Positions 9,464-20,101 of a DNA stretch of 64,000 nucleotides are shown one piece after another. Every line of letters starts with the position of its first letter. The stretch's first letter is position 1. The stretch comes from Klebsiella planticola ATCC 33531 (GTDB lineage: Bacteria > Pseudomonadota > Gammaproteobacteria > Enterobacterales > Enterobacteriaceae), in NCBI RefSeq assembly GCF_000735435.1, contig NZ_JMPP01000051.1, positions 17,706-81,705 on the forward strand, written 5' to 3'. The notes under the pieces were generated by a model. It worked only from the letters and a program-made list of their open reading frames with translations. It searched no databases and was not told where the DNA came from. The position numbers were made by a program, and so were the translations under genes.

Positions 9464-10210
9464 TCAGAAGGTGTAGGTAATCCCCGTGGAGATCAGACCG
9501 CTCCAGGATTTGTCCACCATCGGGCTGTCGGTGATTTCATTAGACAGGCGGGTGTAACGCGCCGCGCCATACACGCTCCAGTCGCCGAGGAAACGGTAGT
9601 TAGCCGACAGCTCAAGATACGGGTTCCAGCTGCTATCCGGGTCGTAGCTACGCATGCCGCTACGATTCGACTCATGCTGTGAAACGCCGTAGTAGTATTC
9701 GTTCTGGTTATCGCTGTTCCACTCCAGGCCAATCCCCGGCGTCAAGGTCAGGTTGCCGTTGGTATAGCGATAAAGCCAGGCCGTATCCCAGGTGATACCG
9801 TTGCTGTTACCCAGCGTGTCGCCCGCAAGCGTAGTACGCAAGAAGCCGTACTGCGTGTTGTGGACATAAGAGAGCCCGGCCATCATGGTTGTTTTACGGC
9901 GATCCAGCTTGCGCATTTGCTCACTATCGCTGTCGCCCGGCTTGAAGTACATCGGCGACCAGTAAGCGGTCACGGACAGCTTATCGGTGTTGTCATTCCA
10001 CAAATAGTAGCCGCCGCCGAGACCACGAAACCAAAAGCTGTCGCTCTCATAGCTAATTGCCGGGACGGGGAAAACATCGGCATCGTATTGTTTATAAGGG
10101 TTCTCGACGATACCCACGCCGGCCCCTAACGTAAATTTCCCTTCCGCGTGGGCAGCCGAAACAGAGGCCGCAAGGCACACGCTGAGTGCCAGAGGTTTGA
10201 TCTTATTCAC
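9464..10210 (-). CDS. mipA: MltA-interacting outer membrane scaffold protein MipA
   Basis: A 248-residue outer-membrane beta-barrel that in E. coli bridges the lytic transglycosylase MltA and penicillin-binding protein PBP1B. The signal peptide ends at A-H-A|E (residue 22). Alternating hydrophobic strands and the C-terminal ITYTF, ending in phenylalanine, fit a barrel. Sequence and length match E. coli MipA. It is divergent from yeaG. Confidence 0.95.
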   Translation of the reverse strand: MNKIKPLALSVCLAASVSAAHAEGKFTLGAGVGIVENPYKQYDADVFPVPAISYESDSFWFRGLGGGYYLWNDNTDKLSVTAYWSPMYFKPGDSDSEQMRKLDRRKTTMMAGLSYVHNTQYGFLRTTLAGDTLGNSNGITWDTAWLYRYTNGNLTLTPGIGLEWNSDNQNEYYYGVSQHESNRSGMRSYDPDSSWNPYLELSANYRFLGDWSVYGAARYTRLSNEITDSPMVDKSWSGLISTGITYTF

Positions 10211-10520
10211 AATCCATATTCCCGTTTGTCAATTAATACGCCGGGGCAGTTTACCGTCGTAGGCCTCATGCCTCAAATTCTTTACCCGTCATTACATAAA
10301 CCATTCAATTTCTCATCGCCAGATGACCATAACTTGCAGCCGGATGACAGCACCATGACGCGGCCTGGCAAGACGTGCGAAAAAGCGCCTTTTTTCCGGA
10401 TGAGTTATTGATATGTCATTGAAATTGATTTTTGACGGCATGCAAGTTTTCTAAATGCATCTACGCTTTAATTTAGAAGAAGTGATTTTAGCGCACGTTG
10501 TCTGTGTCGCTTCGACAACC

Positions 10521-10536
10521 TGGCATAAGGGTTGCT
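10521..10536 (+). promoter_or_regulatory. Sigma-54-type promoter of yeaGH
   Basis: TGGCATAAGGGTTGCT contains the -24 GG and -12 GC dinucleotides 10 bases apart, as in the TGGCAC-N5-TTGC consensus. It lies about 100 bases before yeaG. The E. coli yeaGH operon is known to have a nitrogen-regulated sigma-54 promoter, so this assignment is likely. Confidence 0.75.
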
Positions 10537-10636
10537 GGAGAATCGATGAACGTCGCGCAGTTTACCTCTTCCGGGAGCTCCCACTATTCATATGAACGGC
10601 TCTCAACTTGTGCTAAAAACGAAAGGACGGCATGCC

Positions 10637-12571
10637 ATGAATATATTCGATCACTATCGCCAGCGTTATGAAGCTGCCAAGGACGAAGAGTTCACACTGC
10701 AGGAGTTTCTTACCATCTGCCGGCAAGATCGCAGTGCTTATGCCAACGCGGCAGAACGGCTGCTGATGGCCATTGGTGAGCCAGTCATGGTCGACACGGC
10801 CCTGGAACCCCGGCTGTCCCGTCTCTTTTCAAACCGGGTTGTCGCGCGCTATCCGGCATTTGAAGAGTTTTACGGTATGGAAGATGCTATCGAGCAGATC
10901 GTCTCTTACCTGAAACACGCCGCACAAGGTCTGGAAGAGAAGAAACAGATTCTGTATCTGCTGGGCCCGGTGGGTGGGGGTAAATCGTCGCTGGCTGAAC
11001 GTCTGAAATCCTTAATGCAGCGTGTACCTATCTATATCCTGAGCGCCAACGGTGAACGTAGCCCGGTCAACGATCATCCGCTGTGCCTGTTTAACCCGCA
11101 GGAAGACGCGCAGATTCTCGATAAAGAGTATGGCGTGCCTACCCGTTATCTCGGCACCATTATGTCGCCGTGGGCGGCAAAACGCCTGCATGAGTTCGGT
11201 GGCGACATCACCAAATTCCGCGTGATCAAAGTGTGGCCCTCTATCCTTGAGCAAATTGCCATCGCCAAGACCGAACCGGGTGATGAGAATAACCAGGATA
11301 TCTCCGCGCTGGTCGGTAAAGTGGATATTCGTAAACTGGAGCATTATGCCCAGAACGATCCGGACGCCTACGGCTACTCCGGCGCCCTGTGCCGCGCCAA
11401 CCAGGGGATTATGGAGTTCGTCGAGATGTTTAAAGCGCCTATCAAGGTGCTGCATCCGCTGCTGACCGCGACCCAGGAAGGCAACTATAACGGGACCGAG
11501 GGCATTTCGGCCCTGCCGTTTAACGGCATTATTCTCGCCCACTCCAACGAATCCGAATGGGTGACCTTCCGTAATAACAAAAACAATGAGGCCTTCCTCG
11601 ACCGCGTGTATATCGTCAAGGTGCCTTATTGCCTGCGCATTTCCGAAGAGATGCGTATCTACGAAAAACTGCTTAACAACAGTGAGCTGACCCACGCGCC
11701 GTGCGCCCCGGGGACCCTGGAGACGCTGTCGCGCTTCTCAATACTGTCGCGGCTGAAAGAGCCGGAAAACTCGAGCATTTACTCCAAAATGCGCGTGTAC
11801 GACGGTGAAAGCCTGAAAGATACCGACCCGAAAGCGAAATCCTATCAGGAGTACCGCGATTATGCCGGCGTCGATGAAGGGATGAACGGTCTGTCCACCC
11901 GCTTCGCCTTCAAAATATTGTCGCGCGTGTTTAACTTTGACCACGCCGAGGTCGCCGCGAACCCGGTCCATCTGTTCTACGTCCTGGAACAGCAAATCGA
12001 GCGCGAGCAGTTCCCGCAAGAGCAGTCGGAACGTTATCTGGAGTTCCTCAAAGGCTATCTGATCCCGAAATACGCCGAGTTTATCGGTAAAGAGATTCAG
12101 ACCGCCTATCTTGAGTCCTACTCCGAATACGGGCAGAACATCTTTGACCGTTATGTCACCTATGCGGACTTCTGGATTCAGGATCAGGAATACCGCGATC
12201 CGGACACCGGCCAACTGTTTGACCGCGAGTCGTTGAACGCAGAGCTGGAAAAAATTGAGAAGCCGGCCGGGATCAGCAACCCGAAAGACTTCCGTAATGA
12301 GATAGTCAACTTCGTCCTGCGCGCCAGGGCTAATATCAACGGACGGAACCCGAACTGGACCAGCTATGAAAAACTGCGCACGGTTATTGAGAAGAAAATG
12401 TTCTCCAATACCGAAGAGCTGCTGCCGGTGATTTCGTTTAACGCCAAAACGTCCACCGACGAGCAGAAAAAACACGACGATTTTGTCGATCGTATGATGG
12501 AGAAAGGCTATACCCGTAAGCAGGTCCGTCTGCTGTGCGAATGGTACCTGCGCGTACGTAAATCATCCTGA
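10637..12571 (+). CDS. yeaG: Stress-induced serine kinase YeaG (PrkA family)
   Basis: A 644-residue PrkA-type protein kinase, nearly identical to E. coli YeaG. The N-terminal AAA-like PrkA domain has the P-loop GPVGGGKS at residues 110-117; the C-terminal third is the PrkA family kinase region. In E. coli it acts with YeaH in nitrogen-starvation and stationary-phase adaptation. I chose the ATG at 10637, preceded by AAAGGA, because it gives the family length; the frame is open from 10592. yeaH follows after 131 bases containing a REP-type repeat. Confidence 0.96.
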   Translation: MNIFDHYRQRYEAAKDEEFTLQEFLTICRQDRSAYANAAERLLMAIGEPVMVDTALEPRLSRLFSNRVVARYPAFEEFYGMEDAIEQIVSYLKHAAQGLEEKKQILYLLGPVGGGKSSLAERLKSLMQRVPIYILSANGERSPVNDHPLCLFNPQEDAQILDKEYGVPTRYLGTIMSPWAAKRLHEFGGDITKFRVIKVWPSILEQIAIAKTEPGDENNQDISALVGKVDIRKLEHYAQNDPDAYGYSGALCRANQGIMEFVEMFKAPIKVLHPLLTATQEGNYNGTEGISALPFNGIILAHSNESEWVTFRNNKNNEAFLDRVYIVKVPYCLRISEEMRIYEKLLNNSELTHAPCAPGTLETLSRFSILSRLKEPENSSIYSKMRVYDGESLKDTDPKAKSYQEYRDYAGVDEGMNGLSTRFAFKILSRVFNFDHAEVAANPVHLFYVLEQQIEREQFPQEQSERYLEFLKGYLIPKYAEFIGKEIQTAYLESYSEYGQNIFDRYVTYADFWIQDQEYRDPDTGQLFDRESLNAELEKIEKPAGISNPKDFRNEIVNFVLRARANINGRNPNWTSYEKLRTVIEKKMFSNTEELLPVISFNAKTSTDEQKKHDDFVDRMMEKGYTRKQVRLLCEWYLRVRKSS

Positions 12572-12586
12572 TAACGGAAATTGCCC

Positions 12587-13986
<1,400 letters not shown>

Positions 13987-13992
13987 CCAATA

Positions 13993-14037
13993 AAAACAGT
14001 CAGTTACATTAAGATCCTGACTGTTTTCCTTGAAGGC
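13993..14037 (+). terminator. yeaGH operon terminator
   Basis: AAAACAGTCAG (13993-14003) pairs with CTGACTGTTTT (14027-14037), an 11-bp stem ending in T residues, just after yeaH. Confidence 0.85.
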
Positions 14038-14121
14038 TGGCCGTTAAGTATTTGCGCGTCAATTCCAATAATGACGTTTGAATAAGCCTGAATCAGTGTC
14101 TGACTGGAAGCGACTGCCGCT

Positions 14122-14775
14122 ATGCGCCTTACCGCCCACCTCTACGTTCGTCTGCCCCTGCTGATTTCTATCGTTCTGGGCGTCGTCTGTTTTTTCTTGC
14201 TTCCGGCACACCTGGGAACCTTGCAAAGAGTGCTGATCGGCTGGAATACGCTGGCATGGCCTTATCTGATTTTTATCTGGATCCGCATGTTGATTACTGA
14301 TGTATCGGGCATTCAGCGCATTGCCCGATTACAGGACCAAAGCGCGATGCTCGTGCTAACGATAGTGATTGTGGCCTGTGCAGCCAGCATTGTCGCCATT
14401 TTAAGCGAACTCTCCGCGTTGAAAGAGCTCTCCGGCACGCCGCGCATAGTGCATCTGCTGTTGACGGTGGCAACCCTCATTGTCTCCTGGGCCCTCCTGC
14501 CCAGCTCTTTCGCTATGCACTATGCCCATCAGCACTATCTGCATCGGACGCAGGACGTCACCCCGATGATATTTCCTGAAAAGCCGGAGGACCCTGGATA
14601 CTGGGACTTCCTGTACTACGCGTTTACGATTGCGGTGGCCTCGCAAACCGCCGATGTGGCCACCGGGACAACCGGGATTCGTCAAATCACGCTGCTACAA
14701 TCGGTTATCTCCTTTGTGTTCAATCTCGCGATACTGGGTCTGTCGGTCAACGTCGGCGCAGGTCTGCTGAATTAG
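14122..14775 (+). CDS. DUF1345 family inner-membrane protein
   Basis: A 217-residue protein with five or six hydrophobic helices (about residues 10-28, 38-58, 75-95, 108-125 and 190-213). The segment DPGYWDFLYYAFTIAVASQT, followed by ADVATGTTGIRQITL, is the conserved region of DUF1345 membrane proteins. Function is unknown. It stands alone after the yeaGH terminator and is not at this locus in E. coli K-12. Confidence 0.82.
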   Translation: MRLTAHLYVRLPLLISIVLGVVCFFLLPAHLGTLQRVLIGWNTLAWPYLIFIWIRMLITDVSGIQRIARLQDQSAMLVLTIVIVACAASIVAILSELSALKELSGTPRIVHLLLTVATLIVSWALLPSSFAMHYAHQHYLHRTQDVTPMIFPEKPEDPGYWDFLYYAFTIAVASQTADVATGTTGIRQITLLQSVISFVFNLAILGLSVNVGAGLLN

Positions 14776-15164
14776 TCCCTCCGGATCCCGTTTCAACTGG
14801 CGCAACCAAAGCCGACTGTCGTTCCAACATGACGCGGCGGAGGTTGCCCTTCCCCCAGCCCCCTCTCCCAAGCGGCTCCTCAGGGTCAGCGTTGCCTTTA
14901 AAACGCTTATTTTTGTGCGTTAGTCCACAATTTAATATTCCGCAAGGGCAATATTTACTTTTAAATAAATGTGCTGTTTTAGAGCCGCAGGTTACACCAT
15001 ACACTATGCCTGAACGTGCAATAGCGCCTGAAAAATTAATATTCTTTTATAGCAATTAAAATATTTTACCTTTTTAACCGCCACCAGCAGCGGCTGAAAT
15101 TTAATAATTAAATCCCGTGCAATTTGTTACGGAAATTATATTTTAAAACACCAGGAATTAATTA
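14776..15164. promoter_or_regulatory. Leader region of the maltoporin-like gene with a CRP-like site
   Basis: No gene is seen here. The left part is a C-rich stretch; the right part is A+T rich and must contain the promoter for the porin gene. TGTGCGTTAGTCCACA (14914-14929) is a symmetrical near-match to the CRP consensus, with the inner base of each half-site changed. AGGA at about 15151 serves as ribosome site for the ATG at 15165. Confidence 0.4.
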
Positions 15165-16496
15165 ATGAAAAAATCTTTATTGCCCCTTGCCATTGCGTCG
15201 TCACTTTCAATGGTGTCCACAGCCGTATTTGCAGATGATAAAACAGATGCCCCATCCAAAACCGTTACCGCCACCGACACCTTAGCCGGCATTGATTTTT
15301 ATGGATATTTCCGTTCAGGCATGGGCGCCAGTGACGGCGGTGGTTCGATGAAAGACGCGACCGGTGGCAGCTTCGAGAAGAATAAACTCGGCCGTCTGGG
15401 TAATGAATTTGACACCTACGCTGAAGTTGGCTTTGGTAAAGAACTATATCGTTCAGGAAGTCAGTCTGTATATATTCAGACGATGATCAATATGTACGAC
15501 GGCGATACCAATAGCAGCCACGAAAATAAGTTCGGCTGGGAAAATATGAATATCCAGTTCCGTAACTTCATGGGCCTTGATGAAACAACCTGGGCGGGTA
15601 TTCGCCAGTATAATAAATACAGTATTGACGCCAACGACTACGATTACTGGAACCATACCAACGTCGGCGGCGGTATTGAAAAAATGAGTCTCGGTCAGGG
15701 GAAACTTTCTGTCGCATTCTTACATCGCGATATTGATGAAGATCTTTCTGCCTTTGCCGAAGGCGAAGTGGACGCTCAGCAGCTGATCGATTCCAATCAA
15801 CTTGAACTCATGTATGACAGCCAGCCTCTGTGGGATGGCGCAACGTTAGCGGTGGGTTATAAATATCTCCACGCAGATGCTAACGATGAACAAGTCGAGC
15901 GAGCCAACCACGATTATGTCGATGGCCAAACCGCGATGGTGGTGTTGAAACAGCCGATCTTCGACAAAGGCGTTAACAATACGGTTATCCAGTATTATGG
16001 CAAAGGCTCTGCCCTGCAAGGCGTGACCTTCGGCGCTGCGGACACGCTCAATGGCACGGTTAAAGAGGGTGAAGGTTGGGCACTGCGTAACTACGGCACC
16101 ATCCCGGTTGCCGCGGATTGGGATGTCAGCCATGCGCTGAACTATGCTGCCGCCAACGATGTTGAGCTGTGGAATGGTGATAAGGGCGATGCGTCAACGG
16201 CGTCCGTCAGCGCGAAAGTGACCTATCACTGGTCTGATTACACCCGAACGTATCTTGAAATGGGTTATTTCGACGACAAGAAAACGGTTAACGGGACTGA
16301 CTACGATCGCAGCGGAGCAAAGTACACCCTTGCTCAGGCGCTGTCCTACGGTCGCGATAAGCCAGAATTACGCGTATTCGTCAGCCACTACGATAGCGAC
16401 CGGGATAACTGGACGGATGCCAGCGAATCGTCCTTCAATAATGGTCTGGACAACGACACCTGGGCTGTGGGTATTCAGGCTAACGTCTTCTGGTAA
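15165..16496 (+). CDS. LamB/maltoporin-family carbohydrate porin
   Basis: A 443-residue outer-membrane porin. The signal peptide ends at V-F-A|D (residue 24). The mature protein opens with a short charged stretch and then GIDFYGYFRSGMGASDGGG, the LamB signature, and ends in a terminal W (ANVFW), typical of this family. Conserved strands such as RNFMGLDETTWAGIRQY are present. It should be an 18-strand trimeric sugar channel. It lacks the long coiled-coil extension of ScrY. No sugar catabolic genes are adjacent, so the substrate is open. Confidence 0.88.
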   Translation: MKKSLLPLAIASSLSMVSTAVFADDKTDAPSKTVTATDTLAGIDFYGYFRSGMGASDGGGSMKDATGGSFEKNKLGRLGNEFDTYAEVGFGKELYRSGSQSVYIQTMINMYDGDTNSSHENKFGWENMNIQFRNFMGLDETTWAGIRQYNKYSIDANDYDYWNHTNVGGGIEKMSLGQGKLSVAFLHRDIDEDLSAFAEGEVDAQQLIDSNQLELMYDSQPLWDGATLAVGYKYLHADANDEQVERANHDYVDGQTAMVVLKQPIFDKGVNNTVIQYYGKGSALQGVTFGAADTLNGTVKEGEGWALRNYGTIPVAADWDVSHALNYAAANDVELWNGDKGDASTASVSAKVTYHWSDYTRTYLEMGYFDDKKTVNGTDYDRSGAKYTLAQALSYGRDKPELRVFVSHYDSDRDNWTDASESSFNNGLDNDTWAVGIQANVFW

Positions 16497-16509
16497 TCAT
16501 GCACTGTCT

Positions 16510-16541
16510 ACTGCGGGCGACTGGCATAAGCTGCCCGCAGT
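16510..16541 (+). terminator. Inverted repeat after the porin gene
   Basis: ACTGCGGGC (16510-16518) and GCCCGCAGT (16533-16541) form a 9-bp stem directly downstream of the porin. No T run follows, so it may be a terminator of the rho-dependent kind or an mRNA 3' stabilising stem. Confidence 0.5.
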
Positions 16542-16681
16542 CGGCAAACCGGCGAAGGGTGCTGTCTGAGCGAATGCGCCGGGCAGCAAAGTCGCGGTGA
16601 TAAGCCAGACCTGAACCACGCAAAGATGCGCCTGTCAGGGCGGCTCAGGCAGCCCTGTGCCAGCAGGAAAGATGGCTGATT

Positions 16682-17029
16682 TTATGACTTCTTATTGAGC
16701 ATCGATTTTAAATCCGCAAAGGGATTATAGGTTGCGGCGGCTACATCCTTTTGCGCATCCTCCCCCGCTACCACTCGAGTGCCGTACTGGTCCGCCTCGG
16801 TGTATTTGGAGTGCTCATGGTCGTGGCAGTACAGACACAATAACTCCCAGTTGCTGCCATCTTGCGGATTATTGGTATGGTCGTGATCGATATGGTGGAC
16901 CGTTAATTCGCGCAGGTTGGAATAGACAAACTCCCGCGAGCAGCGCCCACATACCCACGGATAGATTTTTAGTGCTTTTTCACGATAGCCGCTTTCCAGC
17001 CGGGCATAGTTTTTAGGGATCAGAGCCAT
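16682..17029 (-). CDS. yajD: YajD-type HNH nuclease family protein
   Basis: A 115-residue protein nearly identical to E. coli YajD. Zinc-binding pairs are C27/C30 and C65/C68, and the HNH core is HHIDHDHTNN with N60 and the histidines of CHDHEH. HNH folds cut or bind nucleic acid; the role of YajD is not known. In E. coli the gene lies beside tsx, another outer-membrane channel gene, elsewhere on the chromosome; here it lies beside a maltoporin-like gene. Whether a second copy exists cannot be judged here. Confidence 0.92.
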   Translation of the reverse strand: MALIPKNYARLESGYREKALKIYPWVCGRCSREFVYSNLRELTVHHIDHDHTNNPQDGSNWELLCLYCHDHEHSKYTEADQYGTRVVAGEDAQKDVAAATYNPFADLKSMLNKKS

Positions 17030-17398
17030 TGGAGAGGTTACCTGTTACAAAGAGATAATGGGTTAGATAGTACCTCCAATCGGGTCCGCAAGGGAACAGA
17101 AGGCCTGATGAAAGCGCAACAGGCAACGGACGAGAGTCTGGAAGCAAAACGGTGAGGCGCTCCCCGGCATCAACGTAAGACGGCCTTCCGCTTACCGCGA
17201 GCGCCTTGGTTTTGAATACGCGCCATTATAATTAGCCGTCGCAAAATTCAGGCTAAAAGGTCTTTCGTTTTACATGACCTGCCGTTCGGCTGACTGCCGC
17301 TCCCCGTTGGCCGGCCCTTCCGCCGGATTATCCCTGTGGCGTAAATCCCCCCTTTTTGACTCCTGCTATTGTGCTGGTTGACCGGGAATCTGGTGCAT
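17030..17398. other. Intergenic region, no gene recognised
   Basis: The stretch upstream of the YajD gene holds its promoter region (an A+T-rich GAGATAATGGGTTAGATAGT block at about 17051) and then sequence without a convincing reading frame. No repeat or RNA was recognised. Confidence 0.4.
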
Positions 17399-17427
17399 AA
17401 AAAAGCCAGCGATCTTGTATCGCTGGC
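17399..17427 (-). terminator. Terminator of the family 9 glycosyltransferase gene
   Basis: GCCAGCGAT and ATCGCTGGC form a 9-bp stem with a 5-base loop. On the minus strand it is followed by six T residues (AAAAAA at 17399-17404 on the plus strand). Confidence 0.9.
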
Positions 17428-17476
17428 CACGTGATGATGCCCTGCTGCCGGACGTACCCTCTGCCAGCAGCGACGA

Positions 17477-18655
17477 TTATCGATCGTTGAGACCATCCCG
17501 CCCGGGCTCTTTTGCCAGCACGCCACCTTCAATCTCACTCATAATCAGACTGGCCAGATTCTCCATGTGATGGACCTTGCCGCATTTGACAATGATCTGC
17601 CGCGCGTTGTCATATCCCGGCGCCCACAATCGGTTGTTCATGCGCACATCTTTATAGATAGCCACCAGCGGTTTTCTCCACGCTGCCGCCATATGGACCA
17701 CCGAGGTATCCGGTGAGATAACCAGATCGGCATCGGCAATCAGCGCCATGGCGTGATGCAGCGTTTTGAAAGGGTTAATGCGAACCTTTTCTGGCAGCGG
17801 GAGTCGGATCTCATTGCGGTGATCGAGCAAAATGATCTGTACATCGGGATAGGCCTCCTGCAGTTTGCCGATGAGGGATGACAACTGCGCCTGCGACAGG
17901 CTGCGGTCCGGATGCCCGGCAAAAATATTAATGATGACTTTTCGCCCGACAATCCCCGCCAGATACTGCCGGGTTTGCTGATAAATATCTTCTGGAATAT
18001 GGAGGTCATAGCGCTCCAGATGTTTTTTATCCAGATTCAGATGCTCGGCGATAAACGTATAGGTTTTGCTGACATGCCAGTTTTCACAATCAAAATCAAA
18101 GGATTTTGAATAGTGATTAATAGATGCCCATTTATTAAACCCCAGGACCGACTTTGCTTTTATTTGCCGCAATAACAGCATCCGGTGTATGGGCATGTCG
18201 AATAAAGAGGGATCGATAACAATGTCATACTTATTATTCGCAAGCTCATTAATAACGGACTCAGGAACATTATGGGTAAATTTATGCAGGAAATCACCGG
18301 AGGCTACATTCTCAGCCTCATAGATCCGGCGAATGCCCGGATGATACCGCATCACCTGGCTATTCGATTTTGTCAGCAGGAAATCCACGATAAACCCTGA
18401 CTGATGAAGGCACTTAACCAATGCAGAATCGACAACCACATCCCCGATAGCGCCTTCATTGCGCATCAGCAGCACCGTTTTTGCCGATGACAAATCCGGC
18501 TCATGACGCGCAGGGCTATCCCACAGCGTTTTTGCGATATAAACCCGTAAGGCGTTACGCACTCTTTTTGTAAAATAATTACGGCGCCTGTTAAGTTCCC
18601 TTATTTTTTTAAACTTCTTCGGGGATACCCGCACCGCTGTGTTATCTATCATCAT
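17477..18655 (-). CDS. Glycosyltransferase family 9 (heptosyltransferase-like)
   Basis: A 392-residue GT9 protein, the family of ADP-heptose:LPS heptosyltransferases. The N-terminal fold opens with VLLMRNEGAIGDVVVDSALV, and the donor-binding signature SPDTSVVHMAAAW lies in the C-terminal domain. A basic N-terminal extension of about 60 residues (RRRNYFTKRVRNALR) precedes the first domain and could lie on the membrane surface. No other LPS genes are adjacent. The gene is richer in A+T in its N-terminal half than the flanking yea genes, consistent with acquisition. GAGGAT precedes two tandem ATG codons. Confidence 0.82.
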   Translation of the reverse strand: MMIDNTAVRVSPKKFKKIRELNRRRNYFTKRVRNALRVYIAKTLWDSPARHEPDLSSAKTVLLMRNEGAIGDVVVDSALVKCLHQSGFIVDFLLTKSNSQVMRYHPGIRRIYEAENVASGDFLHKFTHNVPESVINELANNKYDIVIDPSLFDMPIHRMLLLRQIKAKSVLGFNKWASINHYSKSFDFDCENWHVSKTYTFIAEHLNLDKKHLERYDLHIPEDIYQQTRQYLAGIVGRKVIINIFAGHPDRSLSQAQLSSLIGKLQEAYPDVQIILLDHRNEIRLPLPEKVRINPFKTLHHAMALIADADLVISPDTSVVHMAAAWRKPLVAIYKDVRMNNRLWAPGYDNARQIIVKCGKVHHMENLASLIMSEIEGGVLAKEPGRDGLNDR

Positions 18656-19020
18656 ATCCTCGTAACCACAATTAACCGCACTACTATCGATTTTGTTAAG
18701 GACTCAATAAAATGAGAAAAGTTCTATTGCTTAATAAATTCTTTCCATTTTGTCGTGAGGAGTGCTTTGGCCAACGATAAATTGAAGAGAATTTGCTTAA
18801 ATTATGAATTAAATACGAATAATCCGATGAGAAGATATGAATTGGCCCTCACCGTTCGCGGAGGTATTGATCGTTGAGCATCATGTCGTTTATCCCTCTC
18901 CTCTCAGGTCAACATTCACCGCGCAAGCAATCAGAACAAAATGCTCCTACGGGCTCCGTGGGTTCTCATCAGGCGTGAAGAAGATTATGCTGACGGCTTT
19001 GTCATGCTGGAAAGATTGAG
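18656..19020. other. A+T-rich intergenic region with one tiny ORF
   Basis: The spacer upstream of the glycosyltransferase holds its promoter on the minus strand and possibly that of yeaK on the plus strand. A 22-codon frame begins at ATG 18712 (MRKVLLLNKFFPF and onward, stop near 18780) behind AAGGA; it could be a leader peptide or chance. Nothing else is recognised. Confidence 0.3.
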
Positions 19021-19521
19021 ATGAACATGCCGGAAAAACGCAACACCCACCGTCAGCTGCTCGCGCTGCTTGAACAGCATCAGGCACGCTATCGCGTCGT
19101 AGAACATGAGGCCGTGGGGAAATGTGAGGCCGTGTCGGAAATTCGCGGTACCGCTTTGGGCCAGGGCGCAAAAGCGCTGGTCTGTAAAGTCAAAGGGAAC
19201 GGCGTGAACCAGCATGTGCTGGCGATCCTCGCCGCCGATCAACAGGCAGACCTGTCACGCCTGGCGCAGCATATCGGCGGCAGCAAGGCGTCGCTGGCCA
19301 GTCCGGCGGAAGTCGATACGCTCACCGCCTGCGTTTTTGGCGCCATCCCACCGTTCAGCTTTCATCCGGACTTGCGGCTGATTGCCGATCCGCTGCTGTT
19401 CGATCGCTACCCTGAAATTGCCTTTAACGCCGGCCAGCTGGATAAATCCATTATCCTCAACACCAGGGATTATCTGCGCATCGCCCGCCCGGAACTGGTC
19501 GCCTTTCGCCGCGAAAGCTGA
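19021..19521 (+). CDS. yeaK: YeaK, aminoacyl-tRNA deacylase (YbaK/ProX family)
   Basis: A 166-residue trans-editing protein. The block RGTALGQGAKALVCKVKGNG, continuing VNQHVLAILAADQQADLSRL, is nearly identical to E. coli YeaK. The family hydrolyses mischarged tRNA (serine or related amino acids on the wrong tRNA) in the cytosol. The lysine and the Asp/Gly-rich surface of the editing pocket fall in this block and in the FGAIPPFSFHP segment. Starts at 19021 or 19027 are both possible. A stem-loop follows. Confidence 0.93.
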   Translation: MNMPEKRNTHRQLLALLEQHQARYRVVEHEAVGKCEAVSEIRGTALGQGAKALVCKVKGNGVNQHVLAILAADQQADLSRLAQHIGGSKASLASPAEVDTLTACVFGAIPPFSFHPDLRLIADPLLFDRYPEIAFNAGQLDKSIILNTRDYLRIARPELVAFRRES

Positions 19522-19587
19522 GGTGTGATAGTACGCCGCCACGCAAAATTGTGCAGATGCCTGAATACGCGGTCGTTCGTCAAAAAA

Positions 19588-19636
19588 AGCCTGTCTATTC
19601 ACGCTATTACGCGTAAAGTAGACAGGCTTATTATTT
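19588..19636 (+). terminator. Stem-loop after yeaK
   Basis: AAGCCTGTCTA (19588-19598) pairs with TAGACAGGCTT (19619-19629), an 11-bp stem with a 20-base loop that itself holds CGC-GCG. It is followed by ATTATTTT on the plus strand and by seven T on the minus strand. Confidence 0.7.
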
Positions 19637-19654
19637 TGGCAAGGATCTCCCTTC

Positions 19655-20101
19655 ATGTTCGATACAACCCTGTTTATTCTGCTGGGGCTGGCCGCGCTGG
19701 GTTTTATCAGCCATAACACCACCGTGGCCATTTCTATCCTCGTTTTAATCATCGTTCGCGTCACGCCGCTCAACGTCTTTTTCCCGTGGATTGAAAAACA
19801 GGGGCTGACGATCGGTATTATTATTCTGACCATTGGCGTCATGGCCCCCATTGCCAGCGGCACGCTGCCGCCGTCGACGCTGCTGCACTCGTTCGTTAAC
19901 TGGAAGTCGCTGCTGGCGATTGCGGTGGGCGTATTCGTCTCATGGCTGGGCGGTCGCGGCGTGGCGCTGATGGGGTCGCAACCGCAGCTGGTCGCCGGGC
20001 TGCTGGTCGGCACGGTCCTTGGCGTAGCGCTGTTCCGCGGCGTACCGGTTGGCCCGCTGATCGCCGCTGGCATCATTTCACTGTTTATCGGGAAGTCGTA
20101 A
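19655..20101 (+). CDS. yeaL: YeaL, DUF441 inner-membrane protein
   Basis: A 148-residue protein with four hydrophobic helices (about residues 4-22, 50-68, 84-104 and 112-140). It matches E. coli YeaL, including the [21 protein letters not shown]-terminus and the C-terminal [10 protein letters not shown]. Function is unknown. The 3' end overlaps the convergent nimR end by 17 bases. AAGGATCTC precedes the ATG. Confidence 0.92.
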   Translation: MFDTTLFILLGLAALGFISHNTTVAISILVLIIVRVTPLNVFFPWIEKQGLTIGIIILTIGVMAPIASGTLPPSTLLHSFVNWKSLLAIAVGVFVSWLGGRGVALMGSQPQLVAGLLVGTVLGVALFRGVPVGPLIAAGIISLFIGKS

